Source: Clostridium puniceum (GTDB lineage: Bacteria > Bacillota > Clostridia > Clostridiales > Clostridiaceae). From it: a stretch of 64,000 bases of DNA. Positions 40,701 through 47,882 of this stretch are shown here, piece after piece. Below the pieces are notes generated by a model, which worked only from the letters and a program-made list of their open reading frames with translations, was not told where the DNA came from and searched no databases. The stretch covers positions 34,834-98,833 of the forward strand of contig NZ_LZZM01000053.1 in NCBI RefSeq assembly GCF_002006345.1, written 5' to 3'. The first letter of the stretch is position 1. The number at the start of each line of letters is the position of its first letter. The position numbers and the translations under genes are program-made.

Positions 40701-41063
40701 ATGACAGATATACAGATTAAAGTTTTAAAATCTCTTTGCGAAGATGATAAATCAGCTATTGAGTTGTGTAAAGAACTTAGTATAGAACCTTCTCAAAATA
40801 ATGAAGGCGGTTATTATAATGCATTAAACGAATGTATTAGATACCATACATCTGAAATTAGTAATAAAGTTGAAATTTATTACGGCAAAGATACACCAGT
40901 AGATAAGTCTATGTATACCATTAATGACTCAGGAAGAGAATATATTGAGGAATTCATGAGAAAAGAGAAAGAAAAACATCGTACATATGTTATTGGCATT
41001 ACTGGGATAGTAGTTGCAGCAGTTGCAGTAGTTGTGTCTATTATTATCAGTTATTTGAAGTAA
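40701..41063 (+). CDS. tail-anchored hypothetical protein (possible moron)
   Basis: 120 aa from ATG 40701 (MTDIQIKVLKSLCEDDKSA) with AAGGAG upstream. N-terminal 75 residues look like a winged helix (KVLKSLCEDDKSAIELCKEL...YTINDSGREYIEEF); C-terminal residues 97-119 are a single membrane helix. Flanked by inverted repeats (40633-40649 and 41104-41120) and followed by its own terminator. Confidence 0.6.
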   Translation: MTDIQIKVLKSLCEDDKSAIELCKELSIEPSQNNEGGYYNALNECIRYHTSEISNKVEIYYGKDTPVDKSMYTINDSGREYIEEFMRKEKEKHRTYVIGITGIVVAAVAVVVSIIISYLK

Positions 41064-41103
41064 CATATGGCAATGTTATAAAAAATTAATATTATCATAT
41101 AAA

Positions 41104-41147
41104 AATATCGCACTATTCATAAATAAGAATAGATTTGCGGTATTTTT
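41104..41147 (+). terminator. terminator after the 40701 gene
   Basis: AATATCGCA-TATTC pairs with GAATA-TTGCGGTATT across AATAAATAA-type loop (one bulge), followed by TTTTT. Left arm is the right copy of the flanking inverted repeat. Confidence 0.6.
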
Positions 41148-41196
41148 TATTTAAAATACTACGCAATACTCAAAGATTAGCAGGGAGGTTTAATTT

Positions 41197-41340
41197 ATGA
41201 CAGAGCAGCTTTCAATGTTAGAAGAAACACGGAAAGAAAAAATAAAAAAGCAAATAAAGCAAGCAGTTGCTAAAGGGATAATTCCAGAAGCAACTGTAAT
41301 TATAGATAATGATGAAAGTGAGGTAGAGCAATGTCAGTAG
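41197..41340 (+). CDS. small hypothetical protein
   Basis: 47 aa, MTEQLSMLEETRKEKIKKQ, strongly charged helix then an acidic tail. ATG after CAGGGAGG. Overlaps the next start by 10 nt (ATGTCAGTAG), implying coupled translation. Confidence 0.6.
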   Translation: MTEQLSMLEETRKEKIKKQIKQAVAKGIIPEATVIIDNDESEVEQCQ

Positions 41341-41585
41341 ATTGTTATAAAACTATCGAAAAAACAAATGTTGCTGAAGTTGTAGAGGCAGCATTAGAAG
41401 ATGATTATATTATAGCAGTACCTATAGAGCATTATAGTCAAGATGAACTTAAAGAATTTACTAATAAAGCAAAAGAAAACAATTTATTAGTGACCATAAA
41501 AGCAGAATATAGCAATGCATATCAGGGCGTAATAGTTCAATTAATAAAAAAAGATATTGCTGATAAGTTTTTTAAATATCTTTAG
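41331..41585 (+). CDS. hypothetical phage protein
   Basis: 84 aa, MSVDCYKTIEKTNVAEVVEAALEDD. Alternating beta/alpha pattern. Not recognised. Coupled to the preceding small gene. Confidence 0.55.
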   Translation: MSVDCYKTIEKTNVAEVVEAALEDDYIIAVPIEHYSQDELKEFTNKAKENNLLVTIKAEYSNAYQGVIVQLIKKDIADKFFKYL

Positions 41586-41698
41586 TATGCAGAACAATAC
41601 TATAAGCAAGTGAGGTGATTTAGATGTTTGGGAGTAATGGAAAATAATACACTCTGCTAAGTAGTTTTTAAATTTAGTGTAGAAATGAGTGAATAAGC

Positions 41699-41968
41699 AT
41701 GAGTCAAGTGATCCAAATAACATTAATAATATGTGCCACAATTATAATTGTTCAAATTTTGGGGCTTTTAATGATTAAAAGTTTACGCAATAAAAATAAT
41801 AAACCCCAAATTGAAAGAAATACCGATAAATTTAAGTATTTTAAGAGTTCAACATATGTAAAAGATTTTTTTAAAAGTGAGGCAAGACAAATGAGTAATC
41901 AAAAAATCGGAAATATAATATCAACATGTAAAAAGGGTGTTCTTATTGGACACCTTGGGAATAAATAA
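41699..41968 (+). CDS. small single-span membrane protein, copy A
   Basis: 89 aa. One N-terminal membrane helix (residues 3-27, QVIQITLIICATIIIVQILGL...), then a basic cytoplasmic tail with FKSSTY. Clear paralogue of the protein at 47477 in sequence, layout and even DNA. No visible ribosome binding site of good quality (GAATAAGC before ATG). Function unknown. Confidence 0.6.
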   Translation: MSQVIQITLIICATIIIVQILGLLMIKSLRNKNNKPQIERNTDKFKYFKSSTYVKDFFKSEARQMSNQKIGNIISTCKKGVLIGHLGNK

Positions 41969-41993
41969 TGTTAAAGAAAGGGTGAAAAAACAA

Positions 41994-43001
41994 ATGAGCA
42001 GCCTAAACGAAGAAGCCAGTATAAGGTTATTAGGGAAATTAACATTGTTATTGCCTATATTAGAACAAAATTTCTCTTTACAACTAGAAGTTAAAAAGAC
42101 AATTGATGAAACGCTTTATGATTATGAGGTGCAAACTAAGTGTACTGATTTAATTGCAAGTGATATAGAAGAAAAATCGGTCATATATCTAGCTTGCAAA
42201 AAGTTAGAAGGTTTAAGCCAAAAGACATTAGATAATTATAGATTGTTTTTAATGAAGTTAGATCAATTTTTTAATAAACCTTGTAGTACAATTTCAACAA
42301 TGGACTTAAGAATGTTCTTAGCATTTATGGGAGAAGGTAAACAAGCAACAACAATTAACGGATATATAACCATGTTAAAAGGTTTCTTTGGATGGTTGCA
42401 AGCAGAAGAATACATTTTAAAAAATCCAGCATTTCAATTGAAGCAAACAAAAGTTCCAAGGGTAATTTTACAAGGCTATAAAGCAGAAAATGTAGAAAAA
42501 TTAAGAGAAGCTTGCAAAACAGAAAGAGAAAAAACACTATTTGAACTTTTGGACAGTACAGCTTGTCGTATATCAGAATTAGATAACATTAAACTAGATG
42601 ATATAAATTGGCAAGAAAAAAGCCTCATAGTAAATGGTAAAGGTAAAAAAGAAAGAATAGTTTACTTTTCTACTAAAGCTAAGTTACACATGCAAAAATA
42701 TATAAATACTAGACAAGGAGAATCGGAATATTTATTCATATCAGAGAGAGGCAATTACAATCACATTAAAGTAAGAGCATTGCAATTAATACTAGGTAAA
42801 ATTAAAAGTAGATCAGGAGTTGAGGAAAGAGTACATTGCCATAAATTCAGACGTACTCAAGCTACAAGGCTATTAAATAGTGGAATGAGAATTGAAGGAG
42901 TGCAAGGAATATTAGGGCATACCACTCCAAGCACAACTCAAATATATGCTCAATTAAGTCAAGAAAATTTAAGAAATGAATATAGGAAATTAGTTGTTTA
43001 G
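41994..43001 (+). CDS. XerC/D-like tyrosine recombinase
   Basis: 335 aa from ATG 41994 (MSSLNEEASIRLLGKL), behind AAAGGGTG; a longer GTG start at 41937 overlaps copy A. SAM-like core-binding domain about 65-150 (LSQKTLDNYRLFLMKLDQFF), catalytic domain with R in TACRISELD, HKFRRTQ, GHTTPS and Tyr in TQIYAQL, all present. No AP2-like arm domain, so of the Xer/dimer-resolution type rather than a phage integrase. Embedded in the early-to-late transition region. Confidence 0.85.
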   Translation: MSSLNEEASIRLLGKLTLLLPILEQNFSLQLEVKKTIDETLYDYEVQTKCTDLIASDIEEKSVIYLACKKLEGLSQKTLDNYRLFLMKLDQFFNKPCSTISTMDLRMFLAFMGEGKQATTINGYITMLKGFFGWLQAEEYILKNPAFQLKQTKVPRVILQGYKAENVEKLREACKTEREKTLFELLDSTACRISELDNIKLDDINWQEKSLIVNGKGKKERIVYFSTKAKLHMQKYINTRQGESEYLFISERGNYNHIKVRALQLILGKIKSRSGVEERVHCHKFRRTQATRLLNSGMRIEGVQGILGHTTPSTTQIYAQLSQENLRNEYRKLVV

Positions 43002-43007
43002 CAAAAT

Positions 43008-43078
43008 AAAAAAAGTGTTCATGACGAACACCCTTGATTAGAGAATGCACATTGGAACGTCAGTTCTCTAATTAACCT
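43008..43078 (-). ncRNA. candidate minus-strand small RNA
   Basis: On the minus strand an extended -10 (TG-T-TATAAT, 43093-43085) is followed about 7 nt later by a 70-nt stretch that folds into two hairpins: ATTAGAGAA/TTCTCTAAT (43072-43037, 18-nt loop) and GTGTTC/GAACAC (43031-43015, 5-nt loop) with GG before and seven T after, a textbook intrinsic terminator. No -35 match. No leftward gene exists to its right that would need this terminator. Read from sequence only; transcription unproven. Confidence 0.55.
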
Positions 43079-43084
43079 ATCTAA

Positions 43085-43093
43085 ATTATAACA
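43085..43093 (-). promoter_or_regulatory. extended -10 promoter for the minus-strand RNA
   Basis: TGTTATAAT on the minus strand is an exact TGnTATAAT extended -10. The -35 region (about 43108-43113) is poor. Confidence 0.45.
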
Positions 43094-43120
43094 TAAAATA
43101 AATAAGGATAGGTGATATAA

Positions 43121-43456
43121 ATGGGAGAAATAAAAAATAAATTTGAATTATATAGAGATAGAGTTTGTAAAATCGAAAATAAGAATATTGAAATAGAAAA
43201 TTTAATTATAAACGGAGTAAATGAGAATGATGAAGAAATTCAAAAATTACAATTAGATATAAAAAAATTAGAATTAGAAAATAAAAAGATAGATAACATA
43301 TTAAAATTACTTCCTGAAAAAGATTATAAAGTTATAAGTCTTATTTATATACAAGGTAAAGAAAAAAATAAAGTGGCAAGAGAATTAGATAGAACTAAGA
43401 GGCAAATTAATTACAGCATAAACAAAGCGTTAACAAGAATTTCAAAAGGATTATGA
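43121..43456 (+). CDS. sigma-70 region 4-like / ArpU-type late regulator
   Basis: 111 aa. Residues 20-65 are a charged coiled-coil (NIEIENLIINGVNENDEEIQKLQLDI); residues 66-110 resemble sigma region 4 (LLPEKDYKVISLIYIQGKEKNKVARELDRTKRQI...). Proteins of this kind placed upstream of terminase genes usually switch on late transcription. ATG after ATAGGTG. Confidence 0.7.
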   Translation: MGEIKNKFELYRDRVCKIENKNIEIENLIINGVNENDEEIQKLQLDIKKLELENKKIDNILKLLPEKDYKVISLIYIQGKEKNKVARELDRTKRQINYSINKALTRISKGL

Positions 43457-43463
43457 GAATAAA

Positions 43464-43489
43464 AGTGTCATATTTCTGGCACTTTTTTG
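43464..43489 (+). terminator. terminator after the late-regulator gene
   Basis: AGTGTCA/TGGCACT stem (one G-T pair, 6-nt loop) followed by TTTTTG. The T-tract is also the first unit of the phased repeat at 43484. Confidence 0.65.
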
Positions 43490-43527
43490 TTATATTTTTG
43501 TCGTATTTTTGTTCTGTTTTTGTTGTA
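43484..43527. repeat. four 11-bp-phased T-tract repeats
   Basis: Exactly abutting units TTTTTGTTATA, TTTTTGTCGTA, TTTTTGTTCTG, TTTTTGTTGTA. T-tracts repeated near the helical period suggest intrinsically curved DNA or a tandem protein-binding array. Further dyads follow: CATTTG/CAAATG (43549-43565) and AAACTG/CAGTTT (about 43638-43658). Possible control region of the late genes. Confidence 0.6.
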
Positions 43528-43702
43528 AAAATTTCTCGAAAATTTCTCACATTTGTAATTCAAATGATGGTAATATAGGTACATAAATAAGTAATAAACA
43601 CAAAAAACAATTTAATATTTCTCATTTTAATTTTATAAAACTGAAGAATGTCCAGTTTAATGGTTTGGGTGAACTATATTCATTTTTAAGGTGGTGGAAC
43701 TT

Positions 43703-44056
43703 TTGAATGCTAAAACATATAAAAATCAAATAGAAGAATTGTATTTAAATGGGTATGATGCAAGTCAAATTGCAAAAAAGCTTAAAAAGAATATTGAAGC
43801 AGTTAGAAAGTACATCCAAAGAAATTTAAGTCATTTAAATTATAGGCATAAGATTGCTGTAATAGAAAGACGTGAAATAATTAGAGCTACCAACTATGAA
43901 TCCAATAAATTCATGGGAGATAGTACATTCATAAAAAAGAATAGATCCATATATAAGACCAAACTTGATGGAGATATTGTAATTAATAGAGATATAGCTC
44001 CAGTTGTTACATGGGATACACCTAAAAGATTAGTAAATGAAAATAAGGTCAGATAA
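43703..44056 (+). CDS. HTH-domain phage protein
   Basis: 117 aa from TTG 43703 (MNAKTYKNQIEELYLNGYDASQ), with AAGGTGG 8 nt upstream; a GTG at 43691 lies in the ribosome binding site. Helix-turn-helix near residues 10-40 (LNGYDASQIAKKLKKNIEAVRKYIQ). First gene of the packaging region; likely regulatory or DNA-binding. Confidence 0.6.
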   Translation: MNAKTYKNQIEELYLNGYDASQIAKKLKKNIEAVRKYIQRNLSHLNYRHKIAVIERREIIRATNYESNKFMGDSTFIKKNRSIYKTKLDGDIVINRDIAPVVTWDTPKRLVNENKVR

Positions 44057-44122
44057 ATTCGAAAGAGTTGTTATATTAGTAAATAATATAGCAGCTCTTT
44101 TTAGTGGTTTTGGAGGAAGTAT

Positions 44123-44290
44123 ATGAGGGTAAAAGATGTTTTAAAAGAAAATGATTTTAGCAATCACAATAAACTCAGGAATATGAAGAATGAGAAGAAA
44201 AATGAGAAATTAAGTGAACACGATATAAGAGAATTAATGTCTCACTCTAGCTATAAAAGACACAAAGGAGCGATAAAGCAGGTGAAATAA
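44123..44290 (+). CDS. small basic phage protein
   Basis: 55 aa, MRVKDVLKENDFSNHNKLRN...SHSSYKRHKGAIKQVK, very basic and helical. ATG after GGAGGA. One-base overlap with the next gene (TAATG). Not recognised beyond its location before the recombinase. Confidence 0.6.
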   Translation: MRVKDVLKENDFSNHNKLRNMKNEKKNEKLSEHDIRELMSHSSYKRHKGAIKQVK

Positions 44291-44940
44291 TGGAAAGAAT
44301 AAGAGATTGGGAGAAGGGTACAGCAGCACCAATACCACAAAACAAGTATGAGAGATTTAAAGAAGAATTAATTGAATATAGTAAAAAGTATGCTGAAAGA
44401 AATTTGATTTTATTTATATTAGCCAGAGCAACAGGCTATAGGATGCAAGATCTAGTTGAGCTTACAATAGCTGAAATAAAAGATTCATTAGACAATGGAT
44501 ATTTTTTAATACAAGAATCAAAGCAATACAAGCAATGGCTTGCTAATTTAAATAGATATCCAAATAGAAAGAAGCCTGAAAAGCGAAAAGTCTATATTGG
44601 CAATAACTTAGAAAAATATTTGAGAGATTATGTTAAAGGTAAAAAAAGAGCAGATTATGCTTTCCCTTCAAATAAATCTAAAAATGGTATTGAGCCAATA
44701 GAACAAAAGTCATATAGCTCAGTACTTACTGAAGTTGGAAAAATTATTGGATTAAAACATATTAGTGGTCATAGTCCTAGAAAAACTTATGCTACTAGAA
44801 TATACGAAAGGTCAGGCGGAGATCTAGAAAAAGTTAGAATTGCATTAAATCATCAATCAATTGAAGAAACAAAAAGGTATTTGGGTATTAAAGAAAAGAT
44901 GAAAGAAGATGCAGCCAAAATTGCTGATGAAGATATATAA
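44290..44940 (+). CDS. third tyrosine recombinase (short)
   Basis: 216 aa. Catalytic domain nearly alone: R in ATGYRMQDLVELT near residue 46, HSPRKTYATR (H-x-x-R) near 160, LNHQS His near 190 and candidate Tyr in TKRYLG near 201. The N-terminal core-binding domain is reduced to about 35 residues. Short recombinases of this type occur just before terminase genes in clostridial phages; job unclear. Confidence 0.75.
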   Translation: MERIRDWEKGTAAPIPQNKYERFKEELIEYSKKYAERNLILFILARATGYRMQDLVELTIAEIKDSLDNGYFLIQESKQYKQWLANLNRYPNRKKPEKRKVYIGNNLEKYLRDYVKGKKRADYAFPSNKSKNGIEPIEQKSYSSVLTEVGKIIGLKHISGHSPRKTYATRIYERSGGDLEKVRIALNHQSIEETKRYLGIKEKMKEDAAKIADEDI

Positions 44941-45260
44941 TCCGTAAAAAATAAAATGGTACTTATTTGACTAAGACATAAAAAACATCTACTAATATAT
45001 GTGCTTTAAAAATGATATCAGTAATCCTCCATGTTATTACCTATTGTAAGAAAAATGGAAAGTAACCTTTGAAGTTAGTAAAATCAATGTATTAGGCTGT
45101 ATTAGTGAATTATAGAGAATTTTTGAAATTTTAATTATATCATTTTAGGGTTAAAAGTGACGGAAAACAACTCAATTATTATCTCTAAAATATTTTGAAA
45201 TCTTATTTCAGAGATAGTTAACGATAGTATTATTTTTTTATTGTTTAAGAAGGTGGTAAA
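44941..45260. other. 320-bp gene-free gap before terS
   Basis: Very AT-rich and without a convincing frame. It contains one imperfect dyad, TATCTCT-AAATA / TATTT-AGAGATA (about 45180-45217). Position just upstream of a terS-like gene makes it a candidate for late promoter or packaging site, but nothing more specific is seen. Confidence 0.4.
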
Positions 45261-45992
45261 ATGAGCAGACCAAGAAGTCCAAATAGAGATAAAGCATATG
45301 AAATATACAAAAAATTTAATGGGAGAATAACATCTAAGGAGATAGCAACCTTATTAAATGAAAATGAGAATAATATAAATTGTTGGAGAACTCAGGATAA
45401 ATGGAGAAGGAGGTTTAATAAAGTCGGCGCACCATATGGTAATAAAAATGCAATTGGGAATAAAGGCGGAGCTCCTAAAGGAAACATAAATAGTTTTAAG
45501 ATAGGAAATTACACCAAAAGAATACCGTTTGCAGTTAAAACCATAATGGAAGAACTAGATGTACCTGATCCAATTGAAAAGCTATGGAAAAGCATTTGTT
45601 TACAAGAAGCTAGAATAATTTATATGCAGAATATAATGCATGTTGAAAGTAAAGAAGATACTACTAAGGAACTTAAGAAAACATCTAATGGAGAGAAGAT
45701 GTGGAGTGAAGAGTATGAAATACAATTTGCTTGGGATAAAGAAGCAAATCTTATGAATACTCAATCAAAAGCAATGAATACTTTAGCCAAACTTATTAAG
45801 CAGTATGTTGATATGGTTAATGCTAATTGGGATCTAGCTACTGAAGAACAAAAGTTAAGGATTCAAGGATTAAAGAATAAAGTAGATAATCCAGAATTTA
45901 AACATAAAGTTGAAGTAGATAAAGAAAAATTAAGATTAGAGAATGAAAGATTTGAGCATCAAAAGAAAGTAGATGAATCAAAGAATTGGTAG
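45261..45992 (+). CDS. terminase small subunit-like protein (PBSX XtmA type)
   Basis: 243 aa. Starts MSRPRSPNRDKAYEIYKKFNGRIT, followed by an HTH (SKEIATLLNENENNINCWRTQDKW) and a Gly/Asn-rich linker (NKNAIGNKGGAPKGN), the layout of PBSX-type TerS. C-terminal 60 residues are a charged helix. It would recognise packaging DNA. A second TerS-like gene lies at 46844. Confidence 0.75.
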   Translation: MSRPRSPNRDKAYEIYKKFNGRITSKEIATLLNENENNINCWRTQDKWRRRFNKVGAPYGNKNAIGNKGGAPKGNINSFKIGNYTKRIPFAVKTIMEELDVPDPIEKLWKSICLQEARIIYMQNIMHVESKEDTTKELKKTSNGEKMWSEEYEIQFAWDKEANLMNTQSKAMNTLAKLIKQYVDMVNANWDLATEEQKLRIQGLKNKVDNPEFKHKVEVDKEKLRLENERFEHQKKVDESKNW

Positions 45993-46005
45993 GTGAATAT
46001 TATAG

Positions 46006-46701
46006 ATGGCTACATATGCAATACTACAAACATTCTATGCTTCAAGCAAATGGAGAAACTTTAGGTTGAACTTAATTTTAGAAAGAAGTAAGGAACATGG
46101 CGGAGTTATTTGTGAGAAGTGTGGAAAGTTAATAGTTAATCCCATAGACATACATGCTCATCATAAAACAGAATTAACTACTGAGAATGTTAATGATCAT
46201 AATATAAGTCTGAATCCAGAACTAATAGAATTAATATGCCATGATTGTCATGATAAAGAGCATCATAGGTTTGGGTATAAACCACCAAAGAAAGTATATC
46301 TAGTATATGGTCCACCTTTATCTGGAAAGAAGACATTTGTAAAAGAGAATATGGAACGTGGAGATATAGTAATTGATATGGATAAATTATATGAAGCAGT
46401 AAGTATGCAACGTCCATATGATAAACCTAATAATCTATTAACTAATGTAATAAACATAAGAACTTTATTATTAGATAATATAAAAACTAGATATGGTAAA
46501 TGGTATAATGCTTGGATCATTGGAGGATATGCAGATAAGTTCAAAAGGGAAAGGCTAGCAGAAGGGATAGGAGCGGAATTAGTTTATATAGAAGCAACTA
46601 AGGAAGAATGTTGTGCGAGGCTTAATGTAGATATAGATAGAGAACATATGATTATTGAATGGGAAAAATATATTAATGAATGGTTCGATATGTATTCGTA
46701 G
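46006..46701 (+). CDS. HNH endonuclease fused to a P-loop kinase-like domain
   Basis: 231 aa. Residues 1-88: HNH nuclease with zinc pairs CEKCG and CHDCHDKEHH, HHKTEL as the catalytic His region, and ISLNPEL with the Asn. Residues 95-231: P-loop VYGPPLSGKKTF, then VIDMDKLYEA and IEATKEECCARL as in zeta-toxin/nucleoside-kinase-like AAA_33 proteins. HNH proteins next to terminase assist cos cleavage in HK97-type phages; the fused kinase-like half is unusual to me. Confidence 0.8.
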   Translation: MATYAILQTFYASSKWRNFRLNLILERSKEHGGVICEKCGKLIVNPIDIHAHHKTELTTENVNDHNISLNPELIELICHDCHDKEHHRFGYKPPKKVYLVYGPPLSGKKTFVKENMERGDIVIDMDKLYEAVSMQRPYDKPNNLLTNVINIRTLLLDNIKTRYGKWYNAWIIGGYADKFKRERLAEGIGAELVYIEATKEECCARLNVDIDREHMIIEWEKYINEWFDMYS

Positions 46702-46751
46702 TCCCCCCATATTCGTAAAAAAATGCTTTGCTACAAGACCGTATAGGGGAC
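46701..46751. other. candidate cos region
   Basis: GTCCCCCCATA (46701-46711) and TATAGGGGAC (46742-46751) form an interrupted inverted repeat in an otherwise AT-rich gap between the HNH gene and the P27-like TerS gene, the usual place for cos in HNH-containing phages. Inference from location and symmetry. Confidence 0.4.
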
Positions 46752-46843
46752 ACAATTTCAACGCAAGCTGCAAATTTTGAAAATTAGTTGAGAGTTTTTT
46801 AAAAGGTCTGAAATAAATCAAGCTATTAGGAGAATATGAAAAA

Positions 46844-47170
46844 ATGACTAAAAAAGAAGCATATAACAAAGAATTAAATAAATTAAATGAAATATTTCAA
46901 GATGTTGAAGAATCTGATAAGAAGCTGGTTGAGGGATTAATCCAAGATGCAGCTTTTTTATATGCAGAAAATTATTCGTTAAAAAAGATTTTAGATGAAA
47001 CAGGAATGATTAAAATACATCCTGATAATCCTAGTCTACAGAAACCTTTACCAATAGCTAAAGAATATAGGCAAAATCTTAATAGTTATTCTATTGTAGT
47101 TAAATCTCTTAGTAGTGTTCTGCAAAAGAAAATTGATGATGACGATGATGATATGGGTGACTATGAATAG
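46844..47170 (+). CDS. P27-family terminase small subunit
   Basis: 108 aa. EFQDVEESDKKLVEGLIQDAAFLYAENYSLKKILDETGMIKIHPDNPSL...PIAKEYRQNLNSYSIVVKSLSSVL fits the P27 TerS pattern: helical, ending in an acidic tail (DDDDDMGDYE). ATG after AGGAGA. Likely the partner of TerL at 47883. Confidence 0.75.
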   Translation: MTKKEAYNKELNKLNEIFQDVEESDKKLVEGLIQDAAFLYAENYSLKKILDETGMIKIHPDNPSLQKPLPIAKEYRQNLNSYSIVVKSLSSVLQKKIDDDDDDMGDYE

Positions 47171-47181
47171 GAGTGAGAAGA

Positions 47182-47475
47182 ATGAAGCAAATAATATATA
47201 AATGTTTAAATAGAGAATGTAAAGTTGAATTTAAAGGTAAAAATAAAGACGGATTAAGATGCCCTATATGTGGAAGTTCTATAAGTCCATTTACCCTAAG
47301 TCCAACATTTGAAGAATTGGAACATACATATTCATATGAACAATTAAATGGGCATTACTCAAAGCAAATTAACAGTAAAGTTATAATCAATAATAAGATT
47401 GTTATAGAAGGCACAGTTTATATTGAAAAAATTACTGAAGGAATAGCTGAAAAAATTAGTAGGAGTTTAAAATAA
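47182..47475 (+). CDS. zinc-ribbon hypothetical protein
   Basis: 97 aa from ATG 47182 (MKQIIYKCLNRECKVEF); GGAGTGAG upstream. Zinc pairs CLNREC and CPIC near residues 8-32, then a soluble beta-rich region. Role unknown. Confidence 0.6.
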   Translation: MKQIIYKCLNRECKVEFKGKNKDGLRCPICGSSISPFTLSPTFEELEHTYSYEQLNGHYSKQINSKVIINNKIVIEGTVYIEKITEGIAEKISRSLK

Positions 47476-47476
47476 T

Positions 47477-47686
47477 ATGAGTGATTATGTGCAAATAACA
47501 TTAATAATATGTGGAACGGTTATATTTATTCAATTATTTGGATTTTATATTGTAAAAAGCTTTTGTAACAATAAACAAGAAACCAGGTTTAAAAAGGATG
47601 TTATGGTTTTGGCGAACGAAAGGTTTTTACGCTGTAAAAGCCCAACTTATCCAAGACCAGGTACTTCATCTAAGAAAGGAAGATAA
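47477..47686 (+). CDS. small single-span membrane protein, copy B
   Basis: 69 aa, MSDYVQITLIICGTVIFIQLFGFYIVKS: one membrane helix then a basic tail with RCKSPTYPRPG. Paralogue of copy A at 41699; the DNA is identical over 22 nt in the helix-coding part. Starts 1 nt after the previous stop. Confidence 0.6.
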   Translation: MSDYVQITLIICGTVIFIQLFGFYIVKSFCNNKQETRFKKDVMVLANERFLRCKSPTYPRPGTSSKKGR

Positions 47687-47693
47687 ATGAATT

Positions 47694-47876
47694 ATGTATA
47701 GAAGACTTATGTGCAGACTTTCAATTATAAAATTTAAATTTTTCGTTTATGATATATTGCCGTTACCTAAAAAGATGAAAGATAATCTAGCTAAAAAAAT
47801 AAAAAAAGAAATGGTTGATATTATGAAAATTACAGATCAAAGAATAAAAGAATTATTAAAAGAAGCTAAGGAATGA
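47694..47876 (+). CDS. small basic hypothetical protein
   Basis: 60 aa, MYRRLMCRLSIIKFKFFVYDILPLPKK then a basic helix. AAAGGA is 12 nt upstream, so the start is uncertain. Between copy B and terL. Confidence 0.4.
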   Translation: MYRRLMCRLSIIKFKFFVYDILPLPKKMKDNLAKKIKKEMVDIMKITDQRIKELLKEAKE

Positions 47877-47882
47877 TGATAA

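Noticed and set aside
41622..41648. Short ATG frame of 8 codons after GAGGTGATTTAG
   Set aside because: Too short to support as a gene despite a ribosome-binding-site-like stretch.
46190..46869. Overlapping minus-strand frames in the HNH/terS region
   Set aside because: Antisense to well-supported genes, without start signals; hydrophobic translations are typical of antisense AT-rich DNA.
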